From assembly GCF_004770045.1 (NCBI RefSeq), contig NZ_RQFO01000004.1:62001-126000 (forward strand): a stretch of 64,000 nucleotides of DNA, written 5' to 3'. The translations under genes and the position numbers were made by a program. Of this stretch, positions 20,333 through 29,678 are shown one piece after another (positions within the stretch are counted from its first letter, which is position 1; each line of letters begins with the position of its first letter). The notes beneath the pieces were generated by a model that searched no databases, was not told the DNA's origin, and saw nothing but the letters and a program-made list of their open reading frames with translations. This DNA is from Leptospira montravelensis (GTDB taxonomy: Bacteria > Spirochaetota > Leptospiria > Leptospirales > Leptospiraceae).

Positions 20333-23167
20333 ATGAAAAAACTAGGTATAATCTTTCTAATTTTTTTTCTTGGTTTTTGTCAAAATAAAGAAAAATCTCC
20401 CTTTTTGCTTTATGGTGATGGTTACAGTGAATCACCAAAATTTGAGTTTCAATATGGAATTGCAGAAGAGGAAGGAAACTTAATTGAAAACACTAGTTAT
20501 ACTCATTTCGATTCAGGTGTTTTTTGCCTTTATTCCCTTCCCATATCCTTATATTTACGAGAGTTAGGTGCAAAATTTCGGATTTGTTGGAAAACCGATG
20601 AAGAGGGTGCAAACAGGTGGAAACAAGGTTTTTCCTTACTAGCAGAAGGACCAAACGAATATCTTTCTTGGAATTGGAAAGGAAAAGGGGGAAATGCTTT
20701 ACTCACGGAATATGGAAAATGGAAAAAAGAATCTGATAAAGAAGGATTTCTTTTAGAATGGGAAACCCAAATTTGGTCCAGTGGTCTTACCACCTATCAG
20801 ACATTCGCTGTACCTCATCCATTATTTTTACAAAGAACCAAAGATGTATGTGAGGTTGTCTTTTTTAAACCAAGTATCGACGGAACTCTAAACCAACTAC
20901 CAGTTCTTTCCTTTGATTTTCCTTGTCCCGATTTAAATGAAATTACAGACCAAATCCAAACACAAAATGATAAGTGGTTCCGAGAGTGTGTTCCGGGAGA
21001 ACCGAAAGTATCCGAGCTTTTTCGACACTCCGAGTCTTCTTTCCAAAGATTTTTAGAATGGGAAAACCCGAATGAATTTGTGATCTGTCCTAGTTCAGAT
21101 TCTTTGGATCTGGAAAAGGAGGGAGTTCGTAAAACCTTTTCTTCTGATCTTTTTTCCAAACGAACCAAATTAATTTTACCTAGGGCAACAACAGTTTTTT
21201 CCGATGAAACTGGATTTTTTAGCATACCCATTCCCAAAGAATTCCTTACCGATTTAGGAACACAAATGTCTGTTCGTTGGGGAAATTCTGAATACCAAGA
21301 TTCTGAATTCTACTTTCGCCAAGGGTATGATTTTTTTTCTAACCAAACAAATCCCATCTCTTGTCGAAACCAATATAAGTTTTGGAATTCTAAGGATCGG
21401 TTTTGTGGAAATCCGGGACTCCCCAACCGATTGGAAAAAAAAATCAAAGAAGGTAGTCCAGCAGGTTGCCTTGCCGACCAAATCCAAATCACTGAATTTT
21501 ATCCAGGAAACCATTTTGATTCCCAACTGCCATTACCTGCGTATTTTGAATTCCAAAATACTGGAGATACCTGTGATGGATCCTCGCTCCAATGGATTTT
21601 TGAAAATACCGTTTATCCCTTGTCAGCGGATGAATGGATTTTGGAGAAAGGAGCTGTATTTCTTATCACAAGAAAACTATGGTCTGGTTGGAATCTATTA
21701 GAAAAGGAAAAACCATTTTCTATCCCGAAAGTTGTTTTTCAAATTCCCAGTTTCCGTTGGGAAAATCGAAAAGAGAAAGAACAAGTTTCTTTTATTCCTA
21801 GTATATCGCTTTATCATTTACTTAGGTTTCAATCGCAAAACAGATTCTCCATTCAACTCGATGCTTTTGGTACGCAGTATCCCCATGTTAGGACGGGGTC
21901 CTCACTTAATTTTTTACCTTATGGATTTCAAATCAGTCCCGGTTCCGTAAACAATAGTTTGGCGGAAAATATATATACGGATTTACTCGAATATAACCCG
22001 AACCAATCTCCCTTTTTAGATTTTGGATTTACAGGTTTTGAAGAGGGCTTGGTTTCATTCCAAAGAGAAAATGGTAATACCTATCAATTTTGGAAACCCA
22101 TTGGAACTCGGTTTCAAACCTTGGCAACTTTTCCTTCCACATGTAATGGAGAGGATTTTTACCAATTGCCCGATGGATTTTTTTCCGAGAATTTCTATTC
22201 CCTTCGTTACTTGAGCAAGGAGAAGGATGAGTCGGTTGCCTTTTCTTGGGAGCCAATGTCAATTAAGGAATGGACAATCGGAGGGACACGTTCCTTACAT
22301 CCAGAGCCTAGTCCCATTCTTTTTTCCAGGTCTATGACTCCTTCTAATCATTGTTTATCTGACTTTAGAAGCCCAGGTAGTTCCAAACATCGCAGTTTGG
22401 AAATTAGAAAGGGCGAAGGTGAATTCAATTATCTTACCAACTTTTCTCTTAGTCACCAAACAGAACTAAAGTTAGGGAATGGAAATGGGTCCATCCCTCT
22501 CACCTTAATATCATCAGGAACAAATACATATTCGGTAAATTCACAAGGACCGTTTCCATTTTCACCAGAAGAACAACTTTATTCTTATTTTACCGATCCT
22601 TCGCTAATTCAAGCCAAAAGTTTTTTAGAACGAAAGGGACCAGTTCAAATTGAAGCCATTTTTCCTAATCCTAAAGATTCACAAAACGAGTGGATCTATC
22701 TATGTAACCGTTCTGCAAATACTGAAGATTTGAGTTTCTATCTAGTGGAAGACGAAACGAGCACAGATGATCTCGTCTCGTATCAATCTAGGTTTCCAAA
22801 TCTTAATCCTTCCGTAAATGGCGGTAAAACTTTTATGCTAAACACAACCATTTTGAACCCAGGACATTGTGCCTGGATTGTGGATCCTGACGGTAAAGAT
22901 TGGTTTTTCCCTATTTTCCAAAAAGATTCGGACTTACTTCTTACAGTCAAAACAACTCAAACCATTGGAAACGGAATTGCTTCAGGGGAATCCATCCAAA
23001 TCAGAAAAAAAATAGAACAAAGTTCTAAGTTAGTTTCTTCATTCGGTCATAAAGAAAGTTTTTCTCCCTTTCGTATCACAGTAGTTACCGGTGAGTTTCT
23101 TTGGCTAAAATTTGGCTCTAACGGAATGTCCGCAGAGGACTTTGAAATATACCGTGAGGAATTTTGA
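20333..23167 (+). CDS. Large lipoprotein with lamin-tail-like domains
   Basis: About 944 residues. I place the start at ATG 20333 because GAGGTGGGAG lies directly upstream; the frame is open to a TTG at 20321. The signal peptide ends in a spirochaetal lipobox FLGFC, with Cys16. Two stretches look like lamin-tail (LTD) beta-sandwich domains, which typically begin with I-E/F-P-N and mention the feature's 'N-W-x-L': ITEFYPGNHF near 390 and IEAIFPNPKDSQNEWIYL near 775. The rest is aromatic-rich and unrecognised. It ends overlapping the TTG start of the next gene by 4 bp. LTD domains in bacteria are often on secreted nucleases or surface proteins, which fits the phospholipase D-fold partner downstream; the role is inferred. 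Confidence 0.7.
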   Translation: MKKLGIIFLIFFLGFCQNKEKSPFLLYGDGYSESPKFEFQYGIAEEEGNLIENTSYTHFDSGVFCLYSLPISLYLRELGAKFRICWKTDEEGANRWKQGFSLLAEGPNEYLSWNWKGKGGNALLTEYGKWKKESDKEGFLLEWETQIWSSGLTTYQTFAVPHPLFLQRTKDVCEVVFFKPSIDGTLNQLPVLSFDFPCPDLNEITDQIQTQNDKWFRECVPGEPKVSELFRHSESSFQRFLEWENPNEFVICPSSDSLDLEKEGVRKTFSSDLFSKRTKLILPRATTVFSDETGFFSIPIPKEFLTDLGTQMSVRWGNSEYQDSEFYFRQGYDFFSNQTNPISCRNQYKFWNSKDRFCGNPGLPNRLEKKIKEGSPAGCLADQIQITEFYPGNHFDSQLPLPAYFEFQNTGDTCDGSSLQWIFENTVYPLSADEWILEKGAVFLITRKLWSGWNLLEKEKPFSIPKVVFQIPSFRWENRKEKEQVSFIPSISLYHLLRFQSQNRFSIQLDAFGTQYPHVRTGSSLNFLPYGFQISPGSVNNSLAENIYTDLLEYNPNQSPFLDFGFTGFEEGLVSFQRENGNTYQFWKPIGTRFQTLATFPSTCNGEDFYQLPDGFFSENFYSLRYLSKEKDESVAFSWEPMSIKEWTIGGTRSLHPEPSPILFSRSMTPSNHCLSDFRSPGSSKHRSLEIRKGEGEFNYLTNFSLSHQTELKLGNGNGSIPLTLISSGTNTYSVNSQGPFPFSPEEQLYSYFTDPSLIQAKSFLERKGPVQIEAIFPNPKDSQNEWIYLCNRSANTEDLSFYLVEDETSTDDLVSYQSRFPNLNPSVNGGKTFMLNTTILNPGHCAWIVDPDGKDWFFPIFQKDSDLLLTVKTTQTIGNGIASGESIQIRKKIEQSSKLVSSFGHKESFSPFRITVVTGEFLWLKFGSNGMSAEDFEIYREEF

Positions 23168-24591
23168 ATCAATCTCCGGTTTGTATTTTTTTCGTTTTCT
23201 ATTTGTTAGTTGTAAATACTCCAAAATACGGAGTTGGAGTAGAGGTTGGGATACTAGGTTATGAATTATTTTTAAAAGAAACTGTCAGTAACAAAAAGAA
23301 TCATACTCCCGGTTGGGATTTTCAAACAACCCCAATTGGTTTAGATTTTCAAAATGTCTCTTATTTAAACAGAATTTCAGGCAAATCAATGTTTGTTGGT
23401 CTTAAAGATAAAAACAAAAGAGAACAAGTAGTTTGGGATTTAGACATCCAATTGACAACAGGAAAGGAAACTGGATTAAAACCTTTTTATTTAGGGAAAA
23501 ACAATTATATTGGGTTTGAAACTTCTAAATTTCTTTTCGGGGTAGGTCGCCGGGAACATAAGTTTCGGCCTCAGAGTTTTCAAACAAGTTTTGATTGTGG
23601 AGATGGAGTATTTTTAGAATTCCAACCTCAAACAAATTTGACCTTACAGTTTTTTCTTTGGGACCAGTATTCGGGATCTTTGATATTTCAGAAAGATAGG
23701 TTTCATTCTCTTCTTTCCTATTCTAATAAGGGAAAAACTGGTCCTTGGGAAGACTTAGAGCCAAAGGAATACAAACAAAGCCACCATCGCCGACATTCCT
23801 TTGGGTTTGTGTATGGAGATAATTTAAACCTGCGATTGGGAATTCAGTATATTGAATTAGGAAGTTGGGGAAGGCACGTAAAAGACAGTCCAAGAGAAAC
23901 AAAAAATTCAGGGGCAGATGGTGATTCACTAGTAAATGGAAACTTGGGTTTGGGTTGGGATTTGTATATATTGGAACTGAAATTTGATTTTTTATGGGCG
24001 AAGGGTAATGACAGAACGAATTCCAAAATAGCAAATTCACCAGGATCCATTCCAATTTCAGGGGAGGCCATTCAATGGGGGGCCGAACTTCAGTTCGGTG
24101 ATGTTTTGGTGAGGAGTTCTCATTTTTTATCTGACAGAGAAGAAAGAAATTCTAAAAACCAAATCATTCGCGAAGGTTATGTGTCATTAGGGGCACATCC
24201 TGGACAAACTCCTTATATTTCTCAAATTTTCCAGATTTTTCCTTCAGCTGCGGTAACTGAATCTGGCTATGAAAAAAACATTGCATTGAGAAACGGAAAG
24301 TGTTTCGGATATTTGAGCGAACTTGTTTTACAATTCACCTATCATCAGTTTGTTGCAAAAATGGTAGGTTCCTACTTTTTACCTTACAAGGTTGGTGGTT
24401 CTTCGGATGGAAGGATTAGTTTTCATAAAAGAGATTTTGAAGTGTTTTATATCGGAGAGGGACTTTTTGAACTTTCTTTAAAAGAAATATCTTCTTTTGA
24501 ACTTGGAATAGGTTTCTCTCAGGTTTTTTTACCAGAATCCATTGGCATCAAATCAAATTTTGGATATGTGTTTGGGAGGTTGGAAATATGA
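23164..24591 (+). CDS. Putative outer-membrane beta-barrel protein
   Basis: A 475-residue protein starting at TTG 23164, which overlaps the preceding stop by 4 bp. The first ~24 residues are hydrophobic (VCIFFVFYLLVV) and look like a signal peptide. The body is made of alternating polar/aromatic segments rich in Gly, Tyr, Phe and Trp (for example LNLRLGIQYIELGSWG, KFDFLWAKG, IQWGAELQFGD), the pattern of antiparallel membrane strands. Homology is not recognised. It sits between two lipoprotein genes with which it shares 4-bp overlaps, so the three proteins likely work together at the cell surface. Confidence 0.6.
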   Translation: MNQSPVCIFFVFYLLVVNTPKYGVGVEVGILGYELFLKETVSNKKNHTPGWDFQTTPIGLDFQNVSYLNRISGKSMFVGLKDKNKREQVVWDLDIQLTTGKETGLKPFYLGKNNYIGFETSKFLFGVGRREHKFRPQSFQTSFDCGDGVFLEFQPQTNLTLQFFLWDQYSGSLIFQKDRFHSLLSYSNKGKTGPWEDLEPKEYKQSHHRRHSFGFVYGDNLNLRLGIQYIELGSWGRHVKDSPRETKNSGADGDSLVNGNLGLGWDLYILELKFDFLWAKGNDRTNSKIANSPGSIPISGEAIQWGAELQFGDVLVRSSHFLSDREERNSKNQIIREGYVSLGAHPGQTPYISQIFQIFPSAAVTESGYEKNIALRNGKCFGYLSELVLQFTYHQFVAKMVGSYFLPYKVGGSSDGRISFHKRDFEVFYIGEGLFELSLKEISSFELGIGFSQVFLPESIGIKSNFGYVFGRLEI

Positions 24592-26207
24592 AGATTCATA
24601 TTCGAATTATACTTATATTAACTTTTTTGTTTTTTCTATTTTGTCATAAGCCTAAACAAAAAATGGATCTTTCTTGGTTACTTTTTCCAACTTCTCCTAT
24701 TTCAGAGTTATACTTTTCCTACCCGGGTCGGAATGTGGCAGAAGAAAAAAAGAGGATAGTAAAAGACGCTTTAATTTCGGAAATTCGCAAAGCAAAAGTT
24801 TCGATCCATGCGTATTTATATTCGATCGATGATTATGAAATCCTTACCGAACTATATTTGAAAAAAAGGTTGGGTGTGGAAATTCAACTCTATGGAGATA
24901 AAGAAGAAGATTATTCTGAATTATTATCATTTGGCCTCGAAATCAAAAGATGGTCTGGATCTGGGATCCATCATACAAAGATTTGGATTTTTGACGGATT
25001 ACGTTTTTTTGCAGGCACTGGGAACTATACCACACATGGATTGTATACGGATCACAATGTGTTTTGGACCCAAAACATTTCCTTAGAAGAAATTGCAGAG
25101 ATTCATTCTACACTTCTTGGTAAAAACCCAGGCGGTAATTTTAAAATTGGTAGTTTAGTGTATTGGGTTTCCCCTGAAGCGGGTTTGGAAATCCAACAAG
25201 AGTTAATCGATGCAGTCGCATCAGCAAAGCATTCAATTAAATATTTAATATATTCTCATTATGATCCTATCCTTAGTTTAAAAATATTAGAAGCAAGTAA
25301 AAGGGGAGTGCGTGTAGAAGGAATTTATAATATGCCTATGAGTTCTAATCCGGAAGGAGTTTACCTTAGTCAAAACTTAGAATTTCCATCTCAAATATAT
25401 GAAGATGGAAATGTTGATTTTGTTTATAAAAATGATCGTTATTTAGGAGGGCTTTTACATCACAAAACAATGATTATTGATGACAGGATTGTTTTCACTG
25501 GTTCTTATAACTATTCAGTTTCTGCAAGGGATAAAAATAAAGAAATCTTTGTAAAAATGGATCACCCTTCCGTCATAGAAGAATTCCTCGGAGAATGGAA
25601 AAGAGTATTATGGGAGGCCAATCCACTTTCTAAATCGATAGAAAATTCTGAAGATCCAAATGGAAACAGTAATACATTACGTATGTATTCCGTAGGTCAG
25701 TTTGAAAATTCTCTATTTCAAACAAATATTCTTTTTAATCAGGATGGAATTTTTGATACCAATTCGAATGCACTTGCGATGGCATATAAACAAACCTTGG
25801 GACTAGTCGGTCAGGTTCGTTCAAAACTTGGAAATCGGTATGAATATTCTTATAGCAAAATCGATCCGATTTGGGAGGAGAGTGAGGGTGAGAATTTACA
25901 ACTTCGTTTCCAAAATCATTTTTTAGGAACTAAGGTAAGTCTTTCTAATGGCGAAAAGGTTCTGTCGTTATCTCTTTGGGATGGGACTCGTCCTAAAGAG
26001 AATTTTGTTTTGGATTCTAATGCAATAGTGTTTGGAAATACAGACTTTTGGAAGGGAAAAAATTTATGGATTTGGATCCAGACAGAAAATCGCAGAATTT
26101 CGTTTTGTCAGGTAAAAGAGAAAACGAATCCGCCTGAATGGATGATCTTTATAAAAAATCGACTGAAAACCTTGGGCAAAATATCACCAATTTGTTCCAG
26201 CGGTTAG
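24588..26207 (+). CDS. Phospholipase D-fold lipoprotein
   Basis: A 539-residue exported protein. The signal peptide ends with the lipobox LFLFC. Two HKD half-sites are complete: His129-x-Lys131-x4-Asp136 (IHHTKIWIFDG, followed by GTGNYTTHG) and His291-x-Lys293-x4-Asp298 (LHHKTMIIDDR, followed by TGSYNYS). This supports a catalytically competent PLD-superfamily hydrolase acting on a phosphodiester, either phospholipid or nucleic acid; the layout of one short HKD-HKD domain resembles Nuc-type enzymes. The C-terminal ~170 residues are unrecognised and beta-rich. Its ATG overlaps the barrel gene's stop by 4 bp. Confidence 0.85.
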   Translation: MKIHIRIILILTFLFFLFCHKPKQKMDLSWLLFPTSPISELYFSYPGRNVAEEKKRIVKDALISEIRKAKVSIHAYLYSIDDYEILTELYLKKRLGVEIQLYGDKEEDYSELLSFGLEIKRWSGSGIHHTKIWIFDGLRFFAGTGNYTTHGLYTDHNVFWTQNISLEEIAEIHSTLLGKNPGGNFKIGSLVYWVSPEAGLEIQQELIDAVASAKHSIKYLIYSHYDPILSLKILEASKRGVRVEGIYNMPMSSNPEGVYLSQNLEFPSQIYEDGNVDFVYKNDRYLGGLLHHKTMIIDDRIVFTGSYNYSVSARDKNKEIFVKMDHPSVIEEFLGEWKRVLWEANPLSKSIENSEDPNGNSNTLRMYSVGQFENSLFQTNILFNQDGIFDTNSNALAMAYKQTLGLVGQVRSKLGNRYEYSYSKIDPIWEESEGENLQLRFQNHFLGTKVSLSNGEKVLSLSLWDGTRPKENFVLDSNAIVFGNTDFWKGKNLWIWIQTENRRISFCQVKEKTNPPEWMIFIKNRLKTLGKISPICSSG

Positions 26208-26211
26208 GAAG

Positions 26212-26397
26212 TTATTCCATTTTGTCTTCTATGACTGGAACAAGAATCTTTGCAATTTCATCTTGTAGTTTCATATAGTTATTGATACCTAAATGCGTGA
26301 TTTGTTTATTCACGTCGTTTAACATCGTTTGTATGAGAAGTATAAGAGTGTGTTTTTTATCGGCAGGGATTTTGGAATCATGGATCAAGTCTGACAT
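26212..26397 (-). CDS. Small hypothetical protein
   Basis: A 61-residue, largely helical protein with no signal peptide or known motif. It lies 44 bp downstream of the MFS gene on the same strand and 5 bp from the convergent PLD gene, filling the space exactly. A weak GGA lies six bases before the ATG. The reading frame stays open upstream for 19 further codons before a stop, so an unusual earlier start (for example CTG at 26418) is possible. Its reality depends on conservation, which I cannot test. Confidence 0.45.
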   Translation of the reverse strand: MSDLIHDSKIPADKKHTLILLIQTMLNDVNKQITHLGINNYMKLQDEIAKILVPVIEDKME

Positions 26398-26440
26398 GGC
26401 TTGTCCAGTATTCCCCAGAAAAGAGATTTTCCAAGCACTT

Positions 26441-27682
26441 TTAGACCCAGTTTTTCAGTTCTAATTCTTTTAGCTTAGGAGAGAACCGAAAGGTAAAAAA
26501 TACAATCAGTAGGGTCATGGTAGCTCCAAAAACCACTGATCCTACAGGGCCTAGGATTTTTGCAGAAAGTCCGGATTCAAAGGCTCCAATTTCATTCGAA
26601 GATCCAATAAATACCTTATTAATGGCACTTACCCGTCCCCTCATATCTTCTGGAGTCATGGTTTGCATAATGGTAGAACGTACCACAACGGAAACACTAT
26701 CAAAAACTCCCGATAGAAATAAGGCAAATAGTGAGAGTAAAAAGGATTCGGAAAGTCCAAATACCAACATACAAATTCCAAATCCAAAGACACAAAGTAA
26801 TAAAACCCTGCCCGATTTTTCTAGAGGTGGTTTGTATGTGAGATAGTATGCCATTAGAAGTGCACCGAGAGAGGGAGCTGCTCGTAAGTATCCGAGTCCT
26901 TCCGAACCAACAAAAAGAATGTCTTTTGCATATACTGGCAAAAGAGCCACAGCTCCTCCAAAAAGAACAGCAAACATATCTAGTGCCATTGCACCTAACA
27001 TAATTTCGTTTTTTAATACAAAACGAAGACCTTTGAGTAGGCTATCTTTTAAAGCTTCTTTTTCTTTTCGTTCCGGAAGGCTTCGTTTTGTTATCCAGAA
27101 AAAAAGTAAAAAGGGAAGTCCGATACAAAATGAATCCAGTGCATATGCCGCTTGCATTCCCAAACTTCCATAAACAATCCCACCAAGTGCCGGGCCAATG
27201 ACCGCACCAGCTTGGAAAGAAGTTCCCATCCAAGCAGCCGAGTGAGGGTAATGTTCTCTGGGAACAAGTTGTGTCACAAAACTAAAAATTGCCGGTGAAA
27301 TAAAACCTCTAGCAATTCCAGAAACTAAAATCACTAAAAAGATCGGATAGGCTTTGTATTGAACAAGTAAAAACCCGAGTGGGCCTGTAAAAGCAAATAA
27401 GGTCAAAGAGCAGAGAAGTAAAAAGAATAAACAGATAACAATGATATTGCGACGATCTCTAAGATCCGCTAAATGTCCAGCATAGAGTGAAACTACAATG
27501 GAGGGAATCGCTTCAAAAAGACCAACAAGACCTAAGTCTAAAACACTTCCAGTAAGTTCATAAACTTGCCAACCAACAATAGTGGCTTGGATATTGATCG
27601 CAAGGACCATAAAGAACCTGGCCACTATAAAAAAACGAAAATCGCGGTGTTTGAAAATGGCCAAAGAAAGGTTTTTCTTCAT
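26441..27682 (-). CDS. MFS transporter (EntS-like drug/siderophore exporter family)
   Basis: A 413-residue major facilitator with about 12 transmembrane helices. The signature loop between helices 2 and 3 is present (GHLADLRDRRNI), and the helix-4 to 5 region reads SAAWMGTSFQAGAVIGPALGG. The pattern matches MFS_3-type efflux proteins such as enterobactin exporter EntS. The substrate cannot be told. It is upstream of the small protein gene and follows the OmpL47-type gene on the same strand after 58 bp. Confidence 0.88.
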   Translation of the reverse strand: MKKNLSLAIFKHRDFRFFIVARFFMVLAINIQATIVGWQVYELTGSVLDLGLVGLFEAIPSIVVSLYAGHLADLRDRRNIIVICLFFLLLCSLTLFAFTGPLGFLLVQYKAYPIFLVILVSGIARGFISPAIFSFVTQLVPREHYPHSAAWMGTSFQAGAVIGPALGGIVYGSLGMQAAYALDSFCIGLPFLLFFWITKRSLPERKEKEALKDSLLKGLRFVLKNEIMLGAMALDMFAVLFGGAVALLPVYAKDILFVGSEGLGYLRAAPSLGALLMAYYLTYKPPLEKSGRVLLLCVFGFGICMLVFGLSESFLLSLFALFLSGVFDSVSVVVRSTIMQTMTPEDMRGRVSAINKVFIGSSNEIGAFESGLSAKILGPVGSVVFGATMTLLIVFFTFRFSPKLKELELKNWV

Positions 27683-27740
27683 CTCTTAGGCCAATGTTTC
27701 TATGCCTTAAATTTGGGGCAATACACAATCATAGAATCTT

Positions 27741-28724
27741 TTAATTCGATTCACTACCTAATTGAAAATTTAAAGTTTTAACCGCTTCTTCATTTCCCAC
27801 TCGGTCAACTGCATAGTAAAAAAGTTGAAAGGATCCCTTACAAACTGACTTTAAATCGAAAATAGATATTTCTGCATTGTAAGGTTTAAACTCAGTTTGA
27901 GTTCCCGACTGACAAGTGTAAGCTACTAGTATGTCTTTTGGTCCACTCAAACGATCCTTCGTTGTCAGTTTTATCTTAGTTTCTTGCGATATATACAGAT
28001 TTTTTCCTTTTCCTAAGGAATTTGGACCTACCCATTCCATTTTAGTTTCTGGCGGGGAAACATCTTTAATAAAATCCAAAACTTGCATCGGTTCTTTATT
28101 TCCCGCTTGGTCCAGTGAAAAATAAAGAAATTTGTAATTACCTTCTTCTTGAACGGGAATCGATGTTAAAGTTTTTGCAGAATTCCAATGTGAATTCCCT
28201 AGTTTGTATCGAACCTCTGCAATACCAGAAGCATCATCAGAAGGATTAAGTGTCAATTGGTTCTTTGTTAAGTACCTTACAGACTCTTCCTTTTCTTTTA
28301 CGATAATGAAACTATCTGTTGAGACAACCGATACTACTTTTTTGGGTTCCGCTTGGGGTACAAAAGTCTTCTTAGCTACGAATTCTTTGGGAACAGAGAG
28401 TGGGGAACCTGGATCGACGTTTGTAGAATAAACTTGAGTCCAAAATCCTTTCGCACCATATTCACCTAACCTACGAACACGAAAGTATTCAAAATTATCT
28501 TTTGGGGTTACCGTGATTCGGTTTCCTTTAAACAGAATGGATTCTGGAGGTTTCGGTGCAATTGTATCACCAGATTCATTTGGTTTTTCTTGCCAAAGTT
28601 CTAGTTCAAAATTTGCATCTGCCTCTGCATCGATCACAATGCGAAGTTCTCTTGTTGGTTTGGAAACAAGAGAACTAAATGTTAAAAAAACAATTCCTAG
28701 GATGAGTAATAAATTCCGATTCAT
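27741..28724 (-). CDS. Exported protein with OmpL47-type repeats
   Basis: A 327-residue protein with a cleavable signal peptide (NLLLILGIVFLTFSSLVS). After an N-terminal beta-rich region come two repeats with the pattern KxxLxxxDxxSGxxxxxY ... FxxYAxDxxGNxE: about residues 150-222 (FSLDQAGNKEP) and 235-320 (YAVDRVGNEEA). These match the OmpL47-type domain of Leptospira surface proteins. It is 7 bp downstream of the LysM-FecR gene, so both are probably made together. The exact role is unknown; extracellular or periplasmic structural binding is inferred. Confidence 0.72.
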   Translation of the reverse strand: MNRNLLLILGIVFLTFSSLVSKPTRELRIVIDAEADANFELELWQEKPNESGDTIAPKPPESILFKGNRITVTPKDNFEYFRVRRLGEYGAKGFWTQVYSTNVDPGSPLSVPKEFVAKKTFVPQAEPKKVVSVVSTDSFIIVKEKEESVRYLTKNQLTLNPSDDASGIAEVRYKLGNSHWNSAKTLTSIPVQEEGNYKFLYFSLDQAGNKEPMQVLDFIKDVSPPETKMEWVGPNSLGKGKNLYISQETKIKLTTKDRLSGPKDILVAYTCQSGTQTEFKPYNAEISIFDLKSVCKGSFQLFYYAVDRVGNEEAVKTLNFQLGSESN

Positions 28725-28731
28725 ATTCCTT

Positions 28732-29520
28732 CTATTCTTCTTTTAGGCGAGGTGCTTCTGGAATTTTATAAGGTTGCACGGGAGATTTTCCTTTTTCAAC
28801 AAAAGTTGCCATACCCTGTTTCAACTCGACAGTTTTTCCTTGTGCAGCTACATCAACCACGCCCTCGAAACAGGAAATTGTGGAACTTAGTTTATCATCT
28901 AATTCAACACGAAACTCTGTACCACGTACACCTGCAGTGGAAGAGGGGCTTACGATATTGAACTTGTGTTCGGTGGTAGGTGGATTTGATTTAGTTACTT
29001 TAGCATCTAAACTTCCTTTGAATAAGGCTACTGCGATTGGCCCACCTTTTTTTTCTTCCCCCTTTATTTCAAAATGGCTATTGTTTAAAATTCTAACCAT
29101 ACCCACATTATTGATCTGGACATCGGTTTTTCCTTTTCCCGTCGTTTTGATTTGGTCATTAGGGTGGAGTTCTTGTCCGAGTTTCAATGGAACCCAAGGT
29201 CCTTTTCCACCAGTTCCATTCCATTCCACTTGACCCATTACAAACTCGGTGACACCAACTACCGCTTTACGGAGAAAAACGGGAACCACTAGAGTGAGGC
29301 CTGGTTTGATTAGGTCAGGATTTGGTATTTTATTGTGTTTTAAAAGTTCAGGCCAGCGTTTTGGGTCGGATAAATGTCTTTCTGAAATCAGAGAGAGTGT
29401 TTCACCCTTTTGGACCGTAATGGTGATCGGTTCTAGTGTTTCTCCACTTTCCGCAAAAAGCGAAACGGTGCTAAACATTATGATAAGTACTAAGATTGAA
29501 TTTGCGATGAACTTTCTCAT
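28732..29520 (-). CDS. LysM and FecR domain protein, exported
   Basis: A 262-residue protein with an N-terminal signal peptide (ANSILVLIIMFSTVSLFA). Residues ~32-82 form a LysM peptidoglycan-binding module (ITVQKGETLSLISERHL ... IKPGLTLVVP). A FecR-like region follows (about 125-235), with SSTAGVRGTEFRV and FEGVVDV. LysM-FecR proteins are common in spirochaetes and are thought to sit in the periplasm attached to peptidoglycan; no FecI-type sigma factor lies nearby. It is probably co-transcribed with the OmpL47-type gene. Confidence 0.85.
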   Translation of the reverse strand: MRKFIANSILVLIIMFSTVSLFAESGETLEPITITVQKGETLSLISERHLSDPKRWPELLKHNKIPNPDLIKPGLTLVVPVFLRKAVVGVTEFVMGQVEWNGTGGKGPWVPLKLGQELHPNDQIKTTGKGKTDVQINNVGMVRILNNSHFEIKGEEKKGGPIAVALFKGSLDAKVTKSNPPTTEHKFNIVSPSSTAGVRGTEFRVELDDKLSSTISCFEGVVDVAAQGKTVELKQGMATFVEKGKSPVQPYKIPEAPRLKEE

Positions 29521-29678
29521 ATATATACAGTCTCAAACTTATCTTAAAATTTCCAGCGATTTCGAAAATCTTGGGGATTTTTCTAAAGAATAGTTGGGTT
29601 TATTTTTTAGAATTCGCTAAAGAATGAATGTGAATCTCCGAAGGTTCTCTAGCAAAAAACTCTACAATCGTTAGGTTA

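Noticed and set aside
21327..21701. 124-codon plus-strand frame overlapping the large lipoprotein
   Set aside because: A shifted frame inside the lipoprotein gene, which has a proper signal peptide and continuous domain structure.
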